Part shown: positions 39,728 to 52,298 of the stretch, in pieces | How the letters are laid out: each line of letters starts with the position of its first letter | Position numbering within the stretch: the first letter of the stretch is position 1 | Source of the DNA: Anoplopoma fimbria | Lineage: Eukaryota; Chordata; Actinopteri; Perciformes; Anoplopomatidae | NCBI RefSeq assembly: GCF_027596085.1 | Contig: NC_072449.1 | Location: 22,938,334 to 23,002,333 of the forward strand | Direction: 5' to 3' | DNA length: 64,000 bases | The notes under the pieces: model-generated | The model's input: only the letters and a program-made list of their open reading frames with translations | Told to the model about the DNA's origin: nothing | The model's database searches: none | Program-made: the position numbers and the translations under genes

Positions 39728-39952
39728 CTTAACAACAAAATAACAAAACAACGTAATTAAATGTACATTAAATTCCTGGGTAGCAGTCTCGTTTAAAGTA
39801 TGCGCCATTTTACAAGGGATAGTTCAGATGTTTTGAATTGTGGTTGTATGAGGTTCTTCTCCGTAGTCTGTGTAACCTACAATGCATGGAGATGGGGGAA
39901 ACATAAAGGATAATAAGTATTTTAATAGGACAATAAATGAGGACACCCTTAC

Positions 39953-40159
39953 CTCCTCAATGGAAAAAAGTGCAGGCCATCTCTCCTGGACTTCTGATAC
40001 CATAGGCTGCCCCTCAACTACCTCTCTCCGTCTAAGGGAAAATGTCAGCTCCATCTTGTGCCGGATCAATGTCATGTTCTTCTTTTTCTTCTTCATTTCG
40101 TCGACCTCTTTCCTCCTCAAGAGTAGAATCATCATGATGTTGTGGATAATCTGGGACAT
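39953..40159 (-). CDS. SAMD3-like fish family protein, first exon seen
   Basis: Encodes 69 residues from ATG at 40157-40159: a basic, lysine-rich helix (EVDEMKKKKKN), then MELTFSLRRREVVEGQPMV and VQERWPALFSIEE. The last two blocks are the family's signature ahead of the next exon. The donor is GAG|GTAAGG in phase 0. Longer family members have a further N-terminal region of a few hundred residues that is missing here, so this copy is either truncated or begins at this ATG. The frame stays open upstream of the ATG for a short way through a 31-bp tandem repeat before a stop. Confidence 0.6.
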
Positions 40160-40167
40160 GATGCTGC

Positions 40168-40261
40168 TAGAGGCTGGAAAACCAGTCAGCTCATCTGGAT
40201 AGAGGCTGGAAACCAGTCAGCTCATCTGGATAGAGGCTGGAAACCAGTCAGCTCATCTGGA
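40168..40261. repeat. Tandem repeat, three copies of 31-32 bp
   Basis: Units at 40168-40199, 40200-40230 and 40231-40261 share 'tagaggctggaaaccagtc' and the ending 'agctcatctgga'. The first unit has one extra A. The array abuts the 5' end of the SAMD3-like coding sequence on its upstream side. Confidence 0.95.
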
Positions 40262-40440
40262 TCCAGGATGACAGAGTAGAAACGCCCCCGGTTGTCAGTT
40301 CATACGGCCAGCCCCGCAGTCACTAACACCCGCACTGCTGACGTCAGGGAGGGAACAACGTGAAGTCTAACACACCAGTGTCGGCTTCAGGGCGGGACCC
40401 GCACTGTAAACGGCAGAGCACATTCAGCAACGGGCCAAAG
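40262..40440 (-). promoter_or_regulatory. CpG-rich promoter-like block with CRE and GC box
   Basis: Unusually GC- and CpG-rich for this window. It holds a full palindromic CRE, TGACGTCA, at 40339-40346 and an Sp1-type GGGCGGG at 40390-40396. It lies 100-280 bp upstream of the SAMD3-like ATG, so it could drive that gene on the - strand. The motif calls are direct; promoter activity is inference. Confidence 0.4.
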
Positions 40441-40666
40441 CTGTAAATGCTGCATGTAAGGGGTTACGTACTGTTAACTGTGTGTATCATGTCATGTATA
40501 ACGGAGCTAAACTACATGTCGCAGCTGGTTGCACACATTGAGTTAATCTGTCAGTTGAAACACTACAGTGCACATTAGTGAGAAACATTGTTTGTCTAGT
40601 AAAAACACAAGTATCTGATCAGGGAAACTTCTGTTCAAGTCGAGTTCACTGCCGATTCAGACGCAG

Positions 40667-40717
40667 AAACCCCGTACATGACTGCACTGCGCATGCGTGC
40701 AGTCATGTACGGGGTTT
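40667..40717. repeat. Perfect hairpin, 21-bp arms and 9-bp loop
   Basis: Arms 40667-40687 and 40697-40717 are exact reverse complements; the loop is TGCGCATGC. The sequence is more GC-rich than its surroundings. It lies near the right end of the TIR-bounded block. It could be a structured RNA, an element-internal palindrome or a recent inverted duplication. Confidence 0.9.
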
Positions 40718-40913
40718 TTATCAAGGAAATTAAGGCTCCACTCAAAAGTCCTCGTTAAACCGTTTTGAAAATGCTTATTAGGGCAACGACAGGCAGCAGT
40801 TTGCTGGCCGGACAAGTTTTTGTTAGTTGCATATGGCAAAGCTTTGTTTCTGAGTCAGATTCATTAGAAAACTTTTATTAGATCAACAATTGCAAGTTAT
40901 CTTTTTTACAGTG

Positions 40914-42409
40914 TGGGTAAAAAGGTTGCAATACATTATTTGGCATCCAAACTCACTGGTAAATTGTTTTCAAAGTAATTTTCATACATAACACTCGTAG
41001 ATAGGACAATACAAGTAAAGCTATAGCTCTGGGGTTGCCCCATGAGCATGACACCAGTTTATTGTGAAGCAGCACTACGGCTGGAACAACTTGTCCCCCA
41101 ATGATATTATTAGCGCTGCTTGACTGAACCTGCAAATAAAAGTCCACACCCCACTAGCTCTCTTTAGCTGCATTTTCCACAAGAATCATGTGGTTAGGTG
41201 AAGGTATTGACGTCCCTGCAGGCTCAGAGAGCATCATTAAGGATTAGACGGCGTGACAGATATGTCAATATTTGTGAGGCCATTTTCAATGGCATGTGGG
41301 GTTACAATTTATCCTGAATGTAGCAATATCAGGCCCAAAAGTCAAGCCTTCAGTGAAAGCTGTGTACCTCTGAGAGATGCAAAGACCGATTTGTCAAATC
41401 AGAGTATTTTTACTGCAGGCAACAGGTTCCTTGGACTTTGGATCCTAGTGTGACAGTATATTTATCAAGAAACCATATTACGTACCGCTATTTTGTATTT
41501 ACATACGGTGAGGGGAAAGTTTATTAGCTACATCTGTACAATATAATGCATTTTGGTCCTGAAATAAATACTTAATCAAGCGTCATAGATTTTCTTTTTG
41601 GACACTATAAGGAGGGTATTAACTCAACGGCATTGTAGTTGTTGAGGATGTACTCTGTACTGGTCTTTTTCCTGAAAGACTCTTCAATTCTTCCCTGTTT
41701 TTTCTTTTCATCACCAAATTACAAGAAAACATTTTTTTTGGGTATCTACTGCTTGAACCTATACCTCAACCCAGAATAGCGGGGGTGAATAGGATTCTAT
41801 TTGTGGTGCTCAAAAAAATGATAATGAAATTGAAAAAACTCAGCAGCACTGTGCCTCTCCAAAAACAATGCCTGGGTAACTCTTATTTATCTACAGACCT
41901 CGCTGTGAACTGTTTTCATTTAGACTAGTTTCTCCTGAAAACACAACGGTTCACAGAAAAGTCTGTGGACACACAAACAATAAATGCCTGCTTACTGTTT
42001 ATCTCCAAATTTCCCTTGAAGCAAAACTAAATAATGTTTGAAAAAAAAAAAAAAGGTTGCAAATATTTCCTTCTACAAATACAAATTTAATTCATAAATA
42101 AATCAAACACACTGGGTGGCTTATAGTGGCTAGTGTCAGCTAATGTTAGCAAGATAGTTCCTGAGATAGTTGCTGACTTTTCTACATAATTTACATGTCA
42201 CAGATAAACAATTTAATGGTTTTATCACGAAAATACAACAAGTAAACACAGCGTACCTCACCAGGGGCCATGTTTACAGCTGATATTTTTAGCAAGAAAA
42301 GTACAGGTGTAAGTAATAACATTAGCAATGGCTCAGTTCCATTAACCGTCTCAGTAAGCAGCTCAAATGAGCCAGAATGTACAATACCAAGACCCTGGAA
42401 GAGGCATAC
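40914..42409. other. Non-coding, nothing recognised
   Basis: No supported exon. I looked on the - strand for the N-terminal exons expected of full-length SAMD3-like proteins and found none. Confidence 0.45.
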
Positions 42410-42517
42410 CTCAATTATTAATTCGTTATTAGTCACATCTGTGTCTAAATGTCTGCTATGAAAGAGATCTAGTGTATTCAACCTGCTGTCAGTGAGGTTG
42501 TCTGATGATGGTGATGT
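42410..42517 (-). CDS. Candidate exon, possibly upstream part of SAMD3-like gene
   Basis: An open 108-bp phase-0 segment encoding 36 residues, starting TSPSSDNLTDSRLNTLDL. It is preceded by a good acceptor (TTTACTCTTTTAAAG) and followed by GAG|GTATGC. The serine- and aspartate-rich text resembles the linker that follows the N-terminal domain in some SAMD3-like family members, but the likeness is weak. If genuine, the exons that should join it to 40159 are missing or decayed. Confidence 0.3.
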
Positions 42518-45500
42518 CTTTAAAAGAGTAAAGGAAACAATAAAAAGAAACAATAAAAAGTGAAAGGATGAGAAGCAGTGCTTTGCTGCTTTCTCTGGTT
42601 AAAACTTTCAAGACTGTTGATCCTCTTGTCAGAAGTGTACTTTGTAACACTTGTAACTACTCCCGGCAGTGGTGTCAGGGTGTCCCGGAGGAGGCCGTTC
42701 TCATGTTGTATGAGGATTTGTTGCCTGGGGGGTAGACCTATACACCACTGCATGGAGGTGAGAAGTCATACCACTTGAAGAAGGCAAAATCTCACTTTTG
42801 GAGGGTGTTAGGTGACTCTTTAAAGGATCTCAATAGGGAATTAATTATTATTTTATTTTTTTTATTCAAATTTGCAAGCTATAGCAGCGTGCTCCGTTTC
42901 AACAATGAAACTACTCCCCTCCTGCTGTTTCAAGCATTTTAATAGCTTCTTTCTATGGCAACAGCAGTCAAAGACTATGGGTATTGTATTATTAACAGCC
43001 ATGCCATGCCCAACTGACAAACAAAACATGAATATCTCAGCCAACTCAAAATTGTTAAAACTGGTGGCCATAATATAAACTTTGTCGCTACATTATTCCT
43101 GAGGGTCCTGTTATCTCTACGTAAAGAAAAAAATTGAATATTATTAGAGAATACTGTTTCATCTCTCAAACCTGAAAAATATATTATGTCCTTCTTTCTG
43201 TTTTTTTTTTTATTGCTACCAGAAAATGTGTTTTCTTTCAAACCGTTTATTCACAACAGAATCAACAATCTTACAGAATCCCCAACGATTGACACGCTGC
43301 TCCTGGAGACACCATATCCTGAGCTCATTTCTTTAATCGTGACGAGCGTGGAAGGGGACAACAACCGGCCCTCTGTCTTGATACGCAGTGTAAACCCAGT
43401 CTTAAGGGGTTGTTGTTGATTCCAGAACTGACAGGCATGAAACAAGGGATTTAGATGTTGACCCAAACATCTCTCCACCTGGCTTTGAAGACTGCGAGTA
43501 AGGCCTGGTATCCCGCTGTCCCACCACCTTGCTTTGTGCTGTAAAGCTTCCAGCACAGCTTGCAGTCAAAGACACATCCTTAGGTTCAACTGTGACACAT
43601 TTTCCTCCAGCTCATCTACCCTTGTTACGTTTCCCGTTTGCTTCAATGGTGCAGCTGCTGATAGGACAAACAGGCCAAATACTTCCCAAACACACAGACC
43701 ATTAAATTCCCCCCCGCGGCTACCTCACCACCAAAACATCAAACACCTGCCCGGCAACACATAGGTCACTGCTTGGCCGAATCGGGACGTCAATTAGGCA
43801 AAAACAATGGGTGCTAGTCGGGGCTACTACTGGCTTGAGGAGACATTCCCACCCACACAGCAGCGTTATCTCCCCCACTACAGACATGCATGCATTGCCT
43901 TGGGCTCCTCAGAAGACACACAGTTGGCATTGGACCTTCTTGTTTAATTATAGCTCTTCAGAGTAACGCTGCACATTACCTTAATTTTCCCTCATTAATG
44001 ATTGCCATAAAGCATCCCTCAGCTTCTCCCTCTACCGCTGCTTTCAGTTTGTTGATTTTGTTACTCAAACACAAGGCACAATGGCTCGTAAGTGGAACGA
44101 TAGCTGCAGGGCATCTGCTGAAGCAAAGCCATGGACTTGGCAGGGCAGCAGCTGAGGCACCTTGACAGCTAAGTTGTGTTTGTGGCAGAATATCCTCTCT
44201 TTTTCCAGGATGATAATGTGAGAGAGGCGGTTAGAGGGAAGAAGACACCATCATTTAAAAGTCCCACTCCAGAAAACAAAGCAACCAACAGTCACTAGTG
44301 TTGCCAAGACTTTTCCCCACTGCCGGCTTGGTTTGCTGCGTTGGTTTGAAGTAAGTGTTGAACTTTCAAATACTTTAAATCAGACAGTCGTGATATGAAC
44401 AGGGCAACGCACATAAAACAGTGGAAATAGTTCAGAAGATGCTTTTTTTCCTCATTTAACTTTAACCTTCAATCATCAGCAGCTTTATTCTCTTTCCATT
44501 GCATTCTCATGACTGACTAAAGGGGTTCTCCAGATTCAGTCTTGTCTTCAAGGGGTCTGTAAAAAGATGTCAAAATATCATCCCCAGCAGGAAGTGTGCA
44601 AAGCTGCCTGTGCAGGCACTGTGTCAGCTCCCGAGACAGCACACTGACTTAACCTTTTTTCATCTTGTTCCAGAAACAGGAGGCTTCCACTGACAGTAAG
44701 TAAATATAAGCCAGTTGCTTTTCACTTTGGTAGGAGGGGGCAACTCAAAAGGGCTTGTGTAAATGGAGTTATGTGCAGACGCAGTAGAAAAATTATTCTG
44801 TCACTGCGGTGCATCACCCGGAGCACCAAGAGGGCTGGACTACCGAGACGTGTTGCAGTCGGGCCTGAGGCTACGGCCTTCCTTCAAGGGGTGACTCTTC
44901 TCCCGGCCTGGCCTACTTGACATGGAGATATTATCTGTATCCCGGGGAGAGACAGAGGAGCAAGCAAATTTTGTTTACCGAACAAGACCTTTGCATAAAG
45001 TCAAACAAACATGTTTGACTACATGTGTTCCACTTGGACTCCCATTGCACTGAGAAGATAAAGTGCAGTCGCTCGCCAGGATAAACAGTGAGGTAACATA
45101 GGATAACGATGTAAAAGGGAAAAAAAGGGAAATGCTAGAAAGTGAATCACCGCACTGAGGAATAGAATAAATTTAGAAACCTTGTGAAGTGTACGGAGAA
45201 CGAGGCACAGAGGACTGGGAGTCTGAACTTGCATAGTACTTGCCTTCTGCAGCTGAGGTGTCCCGGAGGCAGGAACACAAATGGACGTAGTACAGGTCAC
45301 ACACTCAAGCCTTTAGGGAACACCCCAAGCATTTCTTAGCAATTAAAGCCCCAATGCATGAAAAAGTGAAGACGAGAGAGAGAGAAAATAACTAGAAGGG
45401 ATGGGGAAAAAGAAGCACAGAAGCAGCACAAGCAGGGCCCGTTTACATCACTAAAACGCCTGTCCAAATCCCACACCACAGGGACTATTAAAAATGTCTC

Positions 45501-48214
45501 AGTATAGAGGCTGGAAAGGAGAGCAAAGCAGCGTGGTGTAAAAGTGGACAGGCAGGGAGTGAAGGAGAGGAACTGGATAGAGAGGGTGGAAGGAGTGATG
45601 ATGCAAAAGAATCCAAGAACTGAACTGTACAGTATCAGCATCACAATGAATATCTATTTATAACGCTCTCTCAGTCCAGTAAGGGAGACAGAAGTGTTGC
45701 CAAAGGGGGGAAAAATGGACACACATTTGATATTTTTACGGATGGTGATGGGCTTTGACAGTCTCGCACCTCGTCTCCTCACGCTGTCTAATCACTTGTT
45801 ATCTTGACACTTCAATGAACTCGGAGATGATACCACTACTCAGTATTCACTGATGAGCAGCGCGTATTCAAACGCAATGGGTCATCCAATTAAAGAGAAC
45901 CTAGACAAGGTCATCCGCACCTGTACATACAGAATGAAGACCCGTGGATCTCAAAGCATGAGGTGTCTGTTCCTTTGTGAGGTTTACAAAAGAGCAACAT
46001 GAAACTTCAAAGTTATTTTTGATATCGGAAACCATACTTGGAATAGTAATTTCGGCGACGTGCAAAAACCTTTGATGTTTTCTTTTTTTCCCCCTTCCTC
46101 CTTCAATGTAATGAGAATCTGAAAAATATTCCACCGGCACCGTTCAAACGCCCCTGTGGTGCTGATTCTGTTCTTTAAGAGAAGATGTACATCTACACTA
46201 CTATATTGTACTAAATTGTGTATTATTTTCCCTTTCAAAACGAAAAATCTCCATGTTATATTATCTATGGAACAGTGCAGTGTTTTGGCTAATATCTATA
46301 CATCAACAAAAAGTTGTAATCCAGTCATTTTTTTTAGAAGGTGGACATAAGCACTCCCCTGAAACACCAGACAGGACAGCAAAGCCAAAGAAGACAACAA
46401 TTCAAAATGTTTCCAGAATGTCCAACCTTTTTAATTGTGCTCACAATCTCTATAAGGATGCTGGTGAGAACGACATCATCCTAAACAAAGGTACAGTTTA
46501 AAGGTTGACTATCTTGTAAAAAATATTGCAATTTTCTAAAGAATTCATGATGAAAATAAAAGCAGTCCCATTCTCAAAGGTGTATAGCCTGCCTTCATAA
46601 CTCGGAATTTCCTCCAATTTTTTTTTCTCAAGTGATTGAAATAATAAAGAATGGACCTGAAAAAATAATTAAGAATAACAAAATGACAATAGAGTCTCAT
46701 TATCAGGTTATAGAGGTTATAGACTGAATGAAGACACTGTCTGCCTGGTCATAGTACTAAAAGGAGAAGATAAAGCTTTGCTCCGTTTAAACATAAGACC
46801 TTTACTATGATGTGTTGGAGCTTAAACTGATGTTACATCTAACCTCATTCTTTCCTATTGCAATGTTTGAGGTAAACTATACCGAAAGCCAATTTTATAC
46901 CACCTAGGTACATGAATGAGCTCCTCTCACGCACATGGTCAAGATAAAGGTTACTGAATGCTGAATTTAAAAAAGCAAATAAATAAAGGGATGTGCATTT
47001 CAGGGGAGGGTTGATGGCACAAAGGCAGACAAAAGTAAGTGCCTGGTTTTAAAATCCAAAGACATAACACTGTGGCGGGGAAAGTGTACCCCAGAGATCA
47101 AATCAGTATCAATCCCGGCCCTAAAATATCAAACCACCGTGTCCACTTTTCATGCCGTTACCCGTTTAGTGTAAAAGAGAAATCTGCTGCGACTAAAGGT
47201 ATATAATCTTTGGAGATTGCTACCGCTCTCACCAGGAGAATTGTACAAAGCAACCTTCTCCTTAGTCTGACTTTTCACAGAGAATAGAATGTGATTCATT
47301 GAAATTGAATCACAGTAAAGTGTGCTTTTCGGGACGTCTAGCCCTGACAATGACAAGGGGAGACACTGCAGAGAAAATAACAATACAAACTCACTACATG
47401 ACCTTATAATCTAGTGCTTGAGAAGACAAACAGAACTTTATCTATACCCAGATCCAATTAAAGTGGAAACAGGATAGGCACCAGAGACACATTTGTATCT
47501 ACAGATTCAATCTGAACCGCTTTTCAGACGCAACAATGGATTATTACTTTATTTGATTGCAACAATTATTGTCACGATCAGCTTTCCACCTGCCAGAGAG
47601 TTGGACTGTCAGTGCAATTTTCCACACCCCGTCTGAAGACCGAGCACAGATCCTGAGCCAGAAACACTTACTTTCTCTCTCAGCTGTACAGCTCTTGGCG
47701 AGGCCAGTCAGAAAATAAAGCTATGCAGCATCCACAATACCAGTTTGGTCAACAGGTCCCTAGACTAGACTAGGCTAGACTGCCTCTGCATGCGACACAC
47801 ACAAGGTCTTGCACCTGTCCCTTTTTGAACACATAAGCAAATACCCCTGGTCCAGGAAAGGGAACAGGACCCATGAATCTTTAGAAATACACAAACTGCT
47901 TACTCCCATTCTTTACAGCAGTACCCCAGGTGTCTTCCTCCTCCTACCCATTCGTCTCCATAATGTCAGAGCTGCGGGCTTTCCTACATTCAGCCCAGCG
48001 TAGAGTCTCACCCTGCCAGTCTCCACAGGTCCAAAGCTAAACCACCAGCAGATTGACCAAGGCCTGACTAAAGCACTGCTGACTGCCTTTGAGAAAAATA
48101 ACACAATGATTGGCAAATATGCTTCTTTAAAAAGATGCTGCTGTGCGTGATACACAGTCAGTACTCATGCAACCCACAAAGTTAAAGACTAGAGAGGTGA
48201 TAGTTTTGACTGAG
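42518..48214. other. Intergenic; a few unassigned open frames
   Basis: Open - strand frames at 42520-42753, 42862-43071 and 43275-43556 have no family I recognise. The last ends in a plausible donor (TCT|GTAAGA at 43275). The 44806-44980 block is GC-rich but has no continuing frame. Otherwise nothing is seen. Confidence 0.4.
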
Positions 48215-48340
48215 CCATGTAAATGGTAAATAGGCTAGTATTTTTTTTTGTCCACTCAAAGCACTTTGAACACTACATGTCCTTCACCCATTCAAACACT
48301 GATGGCAGGGGCTACCATGCAATGTGACAATGTAACCAAA
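48215..48340 (+). repeat. Teleost dispersed repeat ('taaatggtaaat' type)
   Basis: Begins 'gtaaatggtaaataggcta', then 'tccactcaaagcactttg' and 'cattcaaacactgatggca' with 'ggggctaccatgcaa'. This order is that of a very common repeat in many ray-finned fish. The copy is somewhat decayed. Confidence 0.65.
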
Positions 48341-51300
48341 TAATGTGGTCACACCAGTCCCACATTCAAGTAACTGTATTATGAACACATTCAATTTCTG
48401 TAGTGGCACATTACACAGTTTCTATAAATATATGTTGTTGAGTTTACATTGGGTTTACTGCTTTATTTCCAAAAGGACTTGGTGCTAACAGCAAAGAAAG
48501 AGACAAACATCCAGTCCAGGAGTATTTTATGTACATGTAAACACATTAGCTTATGACATGTAACATGAGAAACAATATTGAAATTTGAGAAAAACATACC
48601 TTTGACATTAGCCTGACGTTATTAATCAATCTGATGGTACGCCTTCATATACTGCTGTTGGTTCTAGTACCTCTAATACCTAGCGATGAGTTTAAAATTA
48701 AACCAAAAGCTTTGAACCTTCGACACAACTGCTATGTGGAGAGTTGGATGACAACGTGAGGTTCAGTTGATCAAAATTAATTATCTAATTTTGAAAAGCT
48801 GTAAGCAGCTGCCAAGGCTTGAGATTAACACTTTTAAAAAATGGATGCGAAGTCCCACACAGCTGCAGACCAGGAGCCATCAAGAATTACAATGTCCCTA
48901 AGGTGCTCAATCTTAAAGGCAAATGCATTGAGAATGAAATTGATGTCATTCTTTAAGGCGGACGTGTAAACTTACTAATGATATCTTCCCACAACAGAAA
49001 ATGTCAAAATCATTAACACCTCAGCCAAACAGATGAGCACACCAACATAGAAATCAATGGCTCAACAGCGTGGCATCTGATGCTACCAAAGCAGAAAGGT
49101 GTGTTCACCAAGTCTAGAGTAACAACATGCATGCAACACACTATCTCTCCTCTGGAAGGAGATTAAGGAGATTTTTGGATTAACATAGGCAGTGGTGTTG
49201 AGATTCAATTTCACATTTTAATGAACATCGTTTAAATGCCAGAACCGACGTTTCAACAAACATACCGGCACCAGCCACACAGAATTGTTGTTGATCTCCT
49301 TAAATTAAGCTAAATTGCACTGGAATTGCAAAAATCCATCCGTCTGGACAAACGTCATGGGATAGAATACATAAAGATTAATTGTTTGGTAACTGCAGCT
49401 GAATCTTGATATTGAATCCTAATTTATTGTTGGGCCCCTATTGACCCCCACCCACATCCCACTCTGTGCTTTTCAGTAGCTGGGTTTCAAGTGCACTCAA
49501 AGACCCAGGGAACAATCATTCCTTCAATGTTGGACTAATGCTAACAGGCCCCAGGTTTTCAGTATGTAAGGATGGTTCAGTGTTTCTACAGAATTTGCTC
49601 CATGAGCGCTTAATATAAACAAAAATAGGGTTAAAACTACACAGCAGCACTGGGTCATAATATTAAGTCATGATGAATTACCTGCCTCAGTTGGTATTGT
49701 ACATAACTGATGCAAATACCCACATATAAACAATCAACCAAATGACCAAAACTCACTGCTGCAGTTAAACAATGGGTTTTGGACTATTTGGTGCCCATTT
49801 TGGTTTGCTCTTGTTTGTATTCCATCCTTGTAACTGCGGTGGGTTGTGTATTCAAGTTCATACCAGTCCCGTGGATCCAGGGAGGTCCTTGAATCACTCT
49901 TTGCCCGATCCTTCAGATGTAATCATCTTGCCTTGGGAGAGCCTACTGAGGAGCCGTTGCCCTGACAACACAGCAAATCCACAATGAGGAGAAATCTGAA
50001 ATTGTATAAAAACCTTGAAAATTATGTTGAACAGACCGAGTATACGGGATTGCAACTGCGTACCCCAAATAAACAGATGTAACAAGGACTCAGCATGACA
50101 ATGACATCCATATTTAATTGATGATGGATAAGTCATTATTCACAGCGTTGTCAGATTTTGATGGAGTTTTCTCATGGAGTGCTTAATGGCAAGGAAACGG
50201 TAAGATTGTCAAAAACGGTTACCCACTAGAAAAGGACTAAAAAACAACAAAGCAAACAAATTTTAAAGTTTCACGCTGAGCATGTTCCACAATGACAAAA
50301 ACAAGTTATTTGAGCACATTATTCAGATTGAATTCATAGAACCCTAAAAGAAAGCTGCAACTCTGCTGGCATCTCTACACTTCACAAAATCCATTTAATA
50401 TTTATTGGTAAGAACTTTTGCCAGATGTTAATATAGATGAGTTTTCACTCATCTCATTTCACTTGTGCAGCAGATGGAATGGAAACAAACTCCTGACCCC
50501 AGCAGATTGCCATCTCTCCAACTATAATCATCGTATTTTGAACATGCTGCGTGACAATTCCATCTAGCCATGCTAATATAGACTGCAAAAGCAAACTATT
50601 CTTGAACAACAACCGTGATTCAGACCAGTTATCAGCCAGTCTCATTCCAACAAGTGCTAAATCAATTGTAAATGCATTATAATTGAATTTGTCATTTAAC
50701 TAGAGCTGTGTAATCAGCTTAATCAAAAGAAAGGTGTGAGAATTGAATTATCAAGTGAATCCGCTCGAGCTGAAGTCTGATCAATAGTTTTCCTGTTTCG
50801 AACAGAAGGTTCGGGGATGTCAGACGCAAGTAAATAACTCGCTAGACTTGACCCCCTGGGAAATTGCTGGATTAACCTGGCAGAAGTACCTTTTTCACAG
50901 CTGTGCTATGTGCGTCACTGCATGGAATGCTTCAGTTCAGATGGCTAAAGAGCCAGCAGCTCCTATGAGACCGTTTCTGCTGCTGCTGTATATCGACTGG
51001 GAGTTTAAGGCAGGATTAAGTTGAGGCATCATGGGCAACCTTTGACACTCCCTACCACAATAACCAACTTGTGGCATTATAAAATGATCTATAGATGTAT
51101 TGCAACATCAACAGTGCCAACTGCATGAGATGGGAGGGGGGGGGGAAAGAGATCACAGGCAAACTCACATCAATATCTCCGAGCATGGCTGACAAAATAA
51201 AATAAATAAGTAAAACTCACCTTTCCTTACCATTTAAAGACATGTTTAATCCATCTCGGCTCACTACAGGCAGCCGATGCAGCGCTCAGCAGAAAGGAGA

Positions 51301-51631
51301 TGTTATCGCATGAAAAATGGGGAGGCGCAGCCTTACTGATGTTCTGCTTTAATACAACATGAAAGTCAGGTTTGCAGGGGAGTCTGTTGCACTTCTGAGC
51401 AAAATCCGAGGAGATAGAGGGCATTGTGTGCCAGCCTTTGAATATATCCACGAAACATAGTGCAAAAAAAAAGTAGTTACATATTTTGGTTAACTTTTAA
51501 TTGCCACAGGTTACGATCAGATGCTGAAAGTGATAGTAATAGATTACACATTGCTGTACTTCAATTAATACAAAAGACTTCTGACAAGGAACCAAGTATG
51601 CATTGTAAAACAGACAACTTGTTTACAAACA
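48341..51631. other. Intergenic, nothing recognised
   Basis: Non-coding DNA downstream of rpa1 with no supported exon or repeat. Confidence 0.45.
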
Positions 51632-52298
51632 TTTATTCTCACAAAAAAAAAAAAACAATTACAGAACAGACAAAACAGTTAGGCATTGAAAATGAAAAAA
51701 AAAAAAACTTGTATCTACTTAAATAGACTACAGTACATTCCCCACTAGGTCTGTACCGTGCATGTGCTTATGTTTGCAAGTTATGGTGAGGGAAGAAGCA
51801 CAAAAGAGTGGCAGAGTAAGCGCTCTTATCAGGGATGTGCAGGTCCAGCCTCGCTGTTTTGAGTGCACGTCAGAAAGTGAAAAGCGCGCTGGCTACTGTA
51901 CTGGTCTTCTGCTTAAAGCAGCACCCACCCCCGCACCACCGCGGTCCAAGAACAACTGGCCGACTTAAGACAGACGCAGTTATGATTTAATTTGTGGCTT
52001 ACTGACCCACTCTCTGCTTCCCCAAACAGCAAAGAGAAATAAAACATCTGTTGTGTCTGTTATGTTCACCAACAAAAGAGAATCAGGCCACCAATCATTA
52101 TTTGACAAAAGGAAGGTCGAACAGTCTGAAGTACTTTAAGGATAATTAGTTCACAGAGAAGTAAAAAAAATATAAACTAAACACAATTTCTTTGTGAGCA
52201 AAACTTTTTTCCCCACATTTAGAGCAGACGTTGACTATACAGAAACAAAAGGAAACTTGGAAAAAGCAATACTAATACTTTGCATGGATCATAAGTTC
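51632..52298 (-). other. rpa1: Probable rpa1 3' UTR
   Basis: Runs from the rpa1 stop codon to a poly(A) signal: TTTATT at 51632-51637 is AATAAA on the - strand. The end is a guess, since other signals further on cannot be excluded. Confidence 0.4.

Larger units (their letters stand above)
37872..40913. mobile_element. TIR-bounded DNA-transposon-like block carrying a gene
   Basis: The left end reads CACTGTAAAAAA (37872-37883) and the right end is its reverse complement TTTTTTACAGTG (40902-40913), 3.04 kb apart. The left 270 bp also contains 'agttttctcaacttttgac' and 'agttgacttaactaa' text that I recognise from abundant fish MITEs with these termini. The four exons of the SAMD3-like gene lie inside. 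No transposase was recognised, and no clear target duplication is seen beyond a possible 2-bp TG on each side. The two ends might instead belong to separate elements. Confidence 0.4.

Noticed and set aside
44806..44980. GC-rich block resembling an exon
   Set aside because: Frames examined meet stops early and no family motif was recognised.
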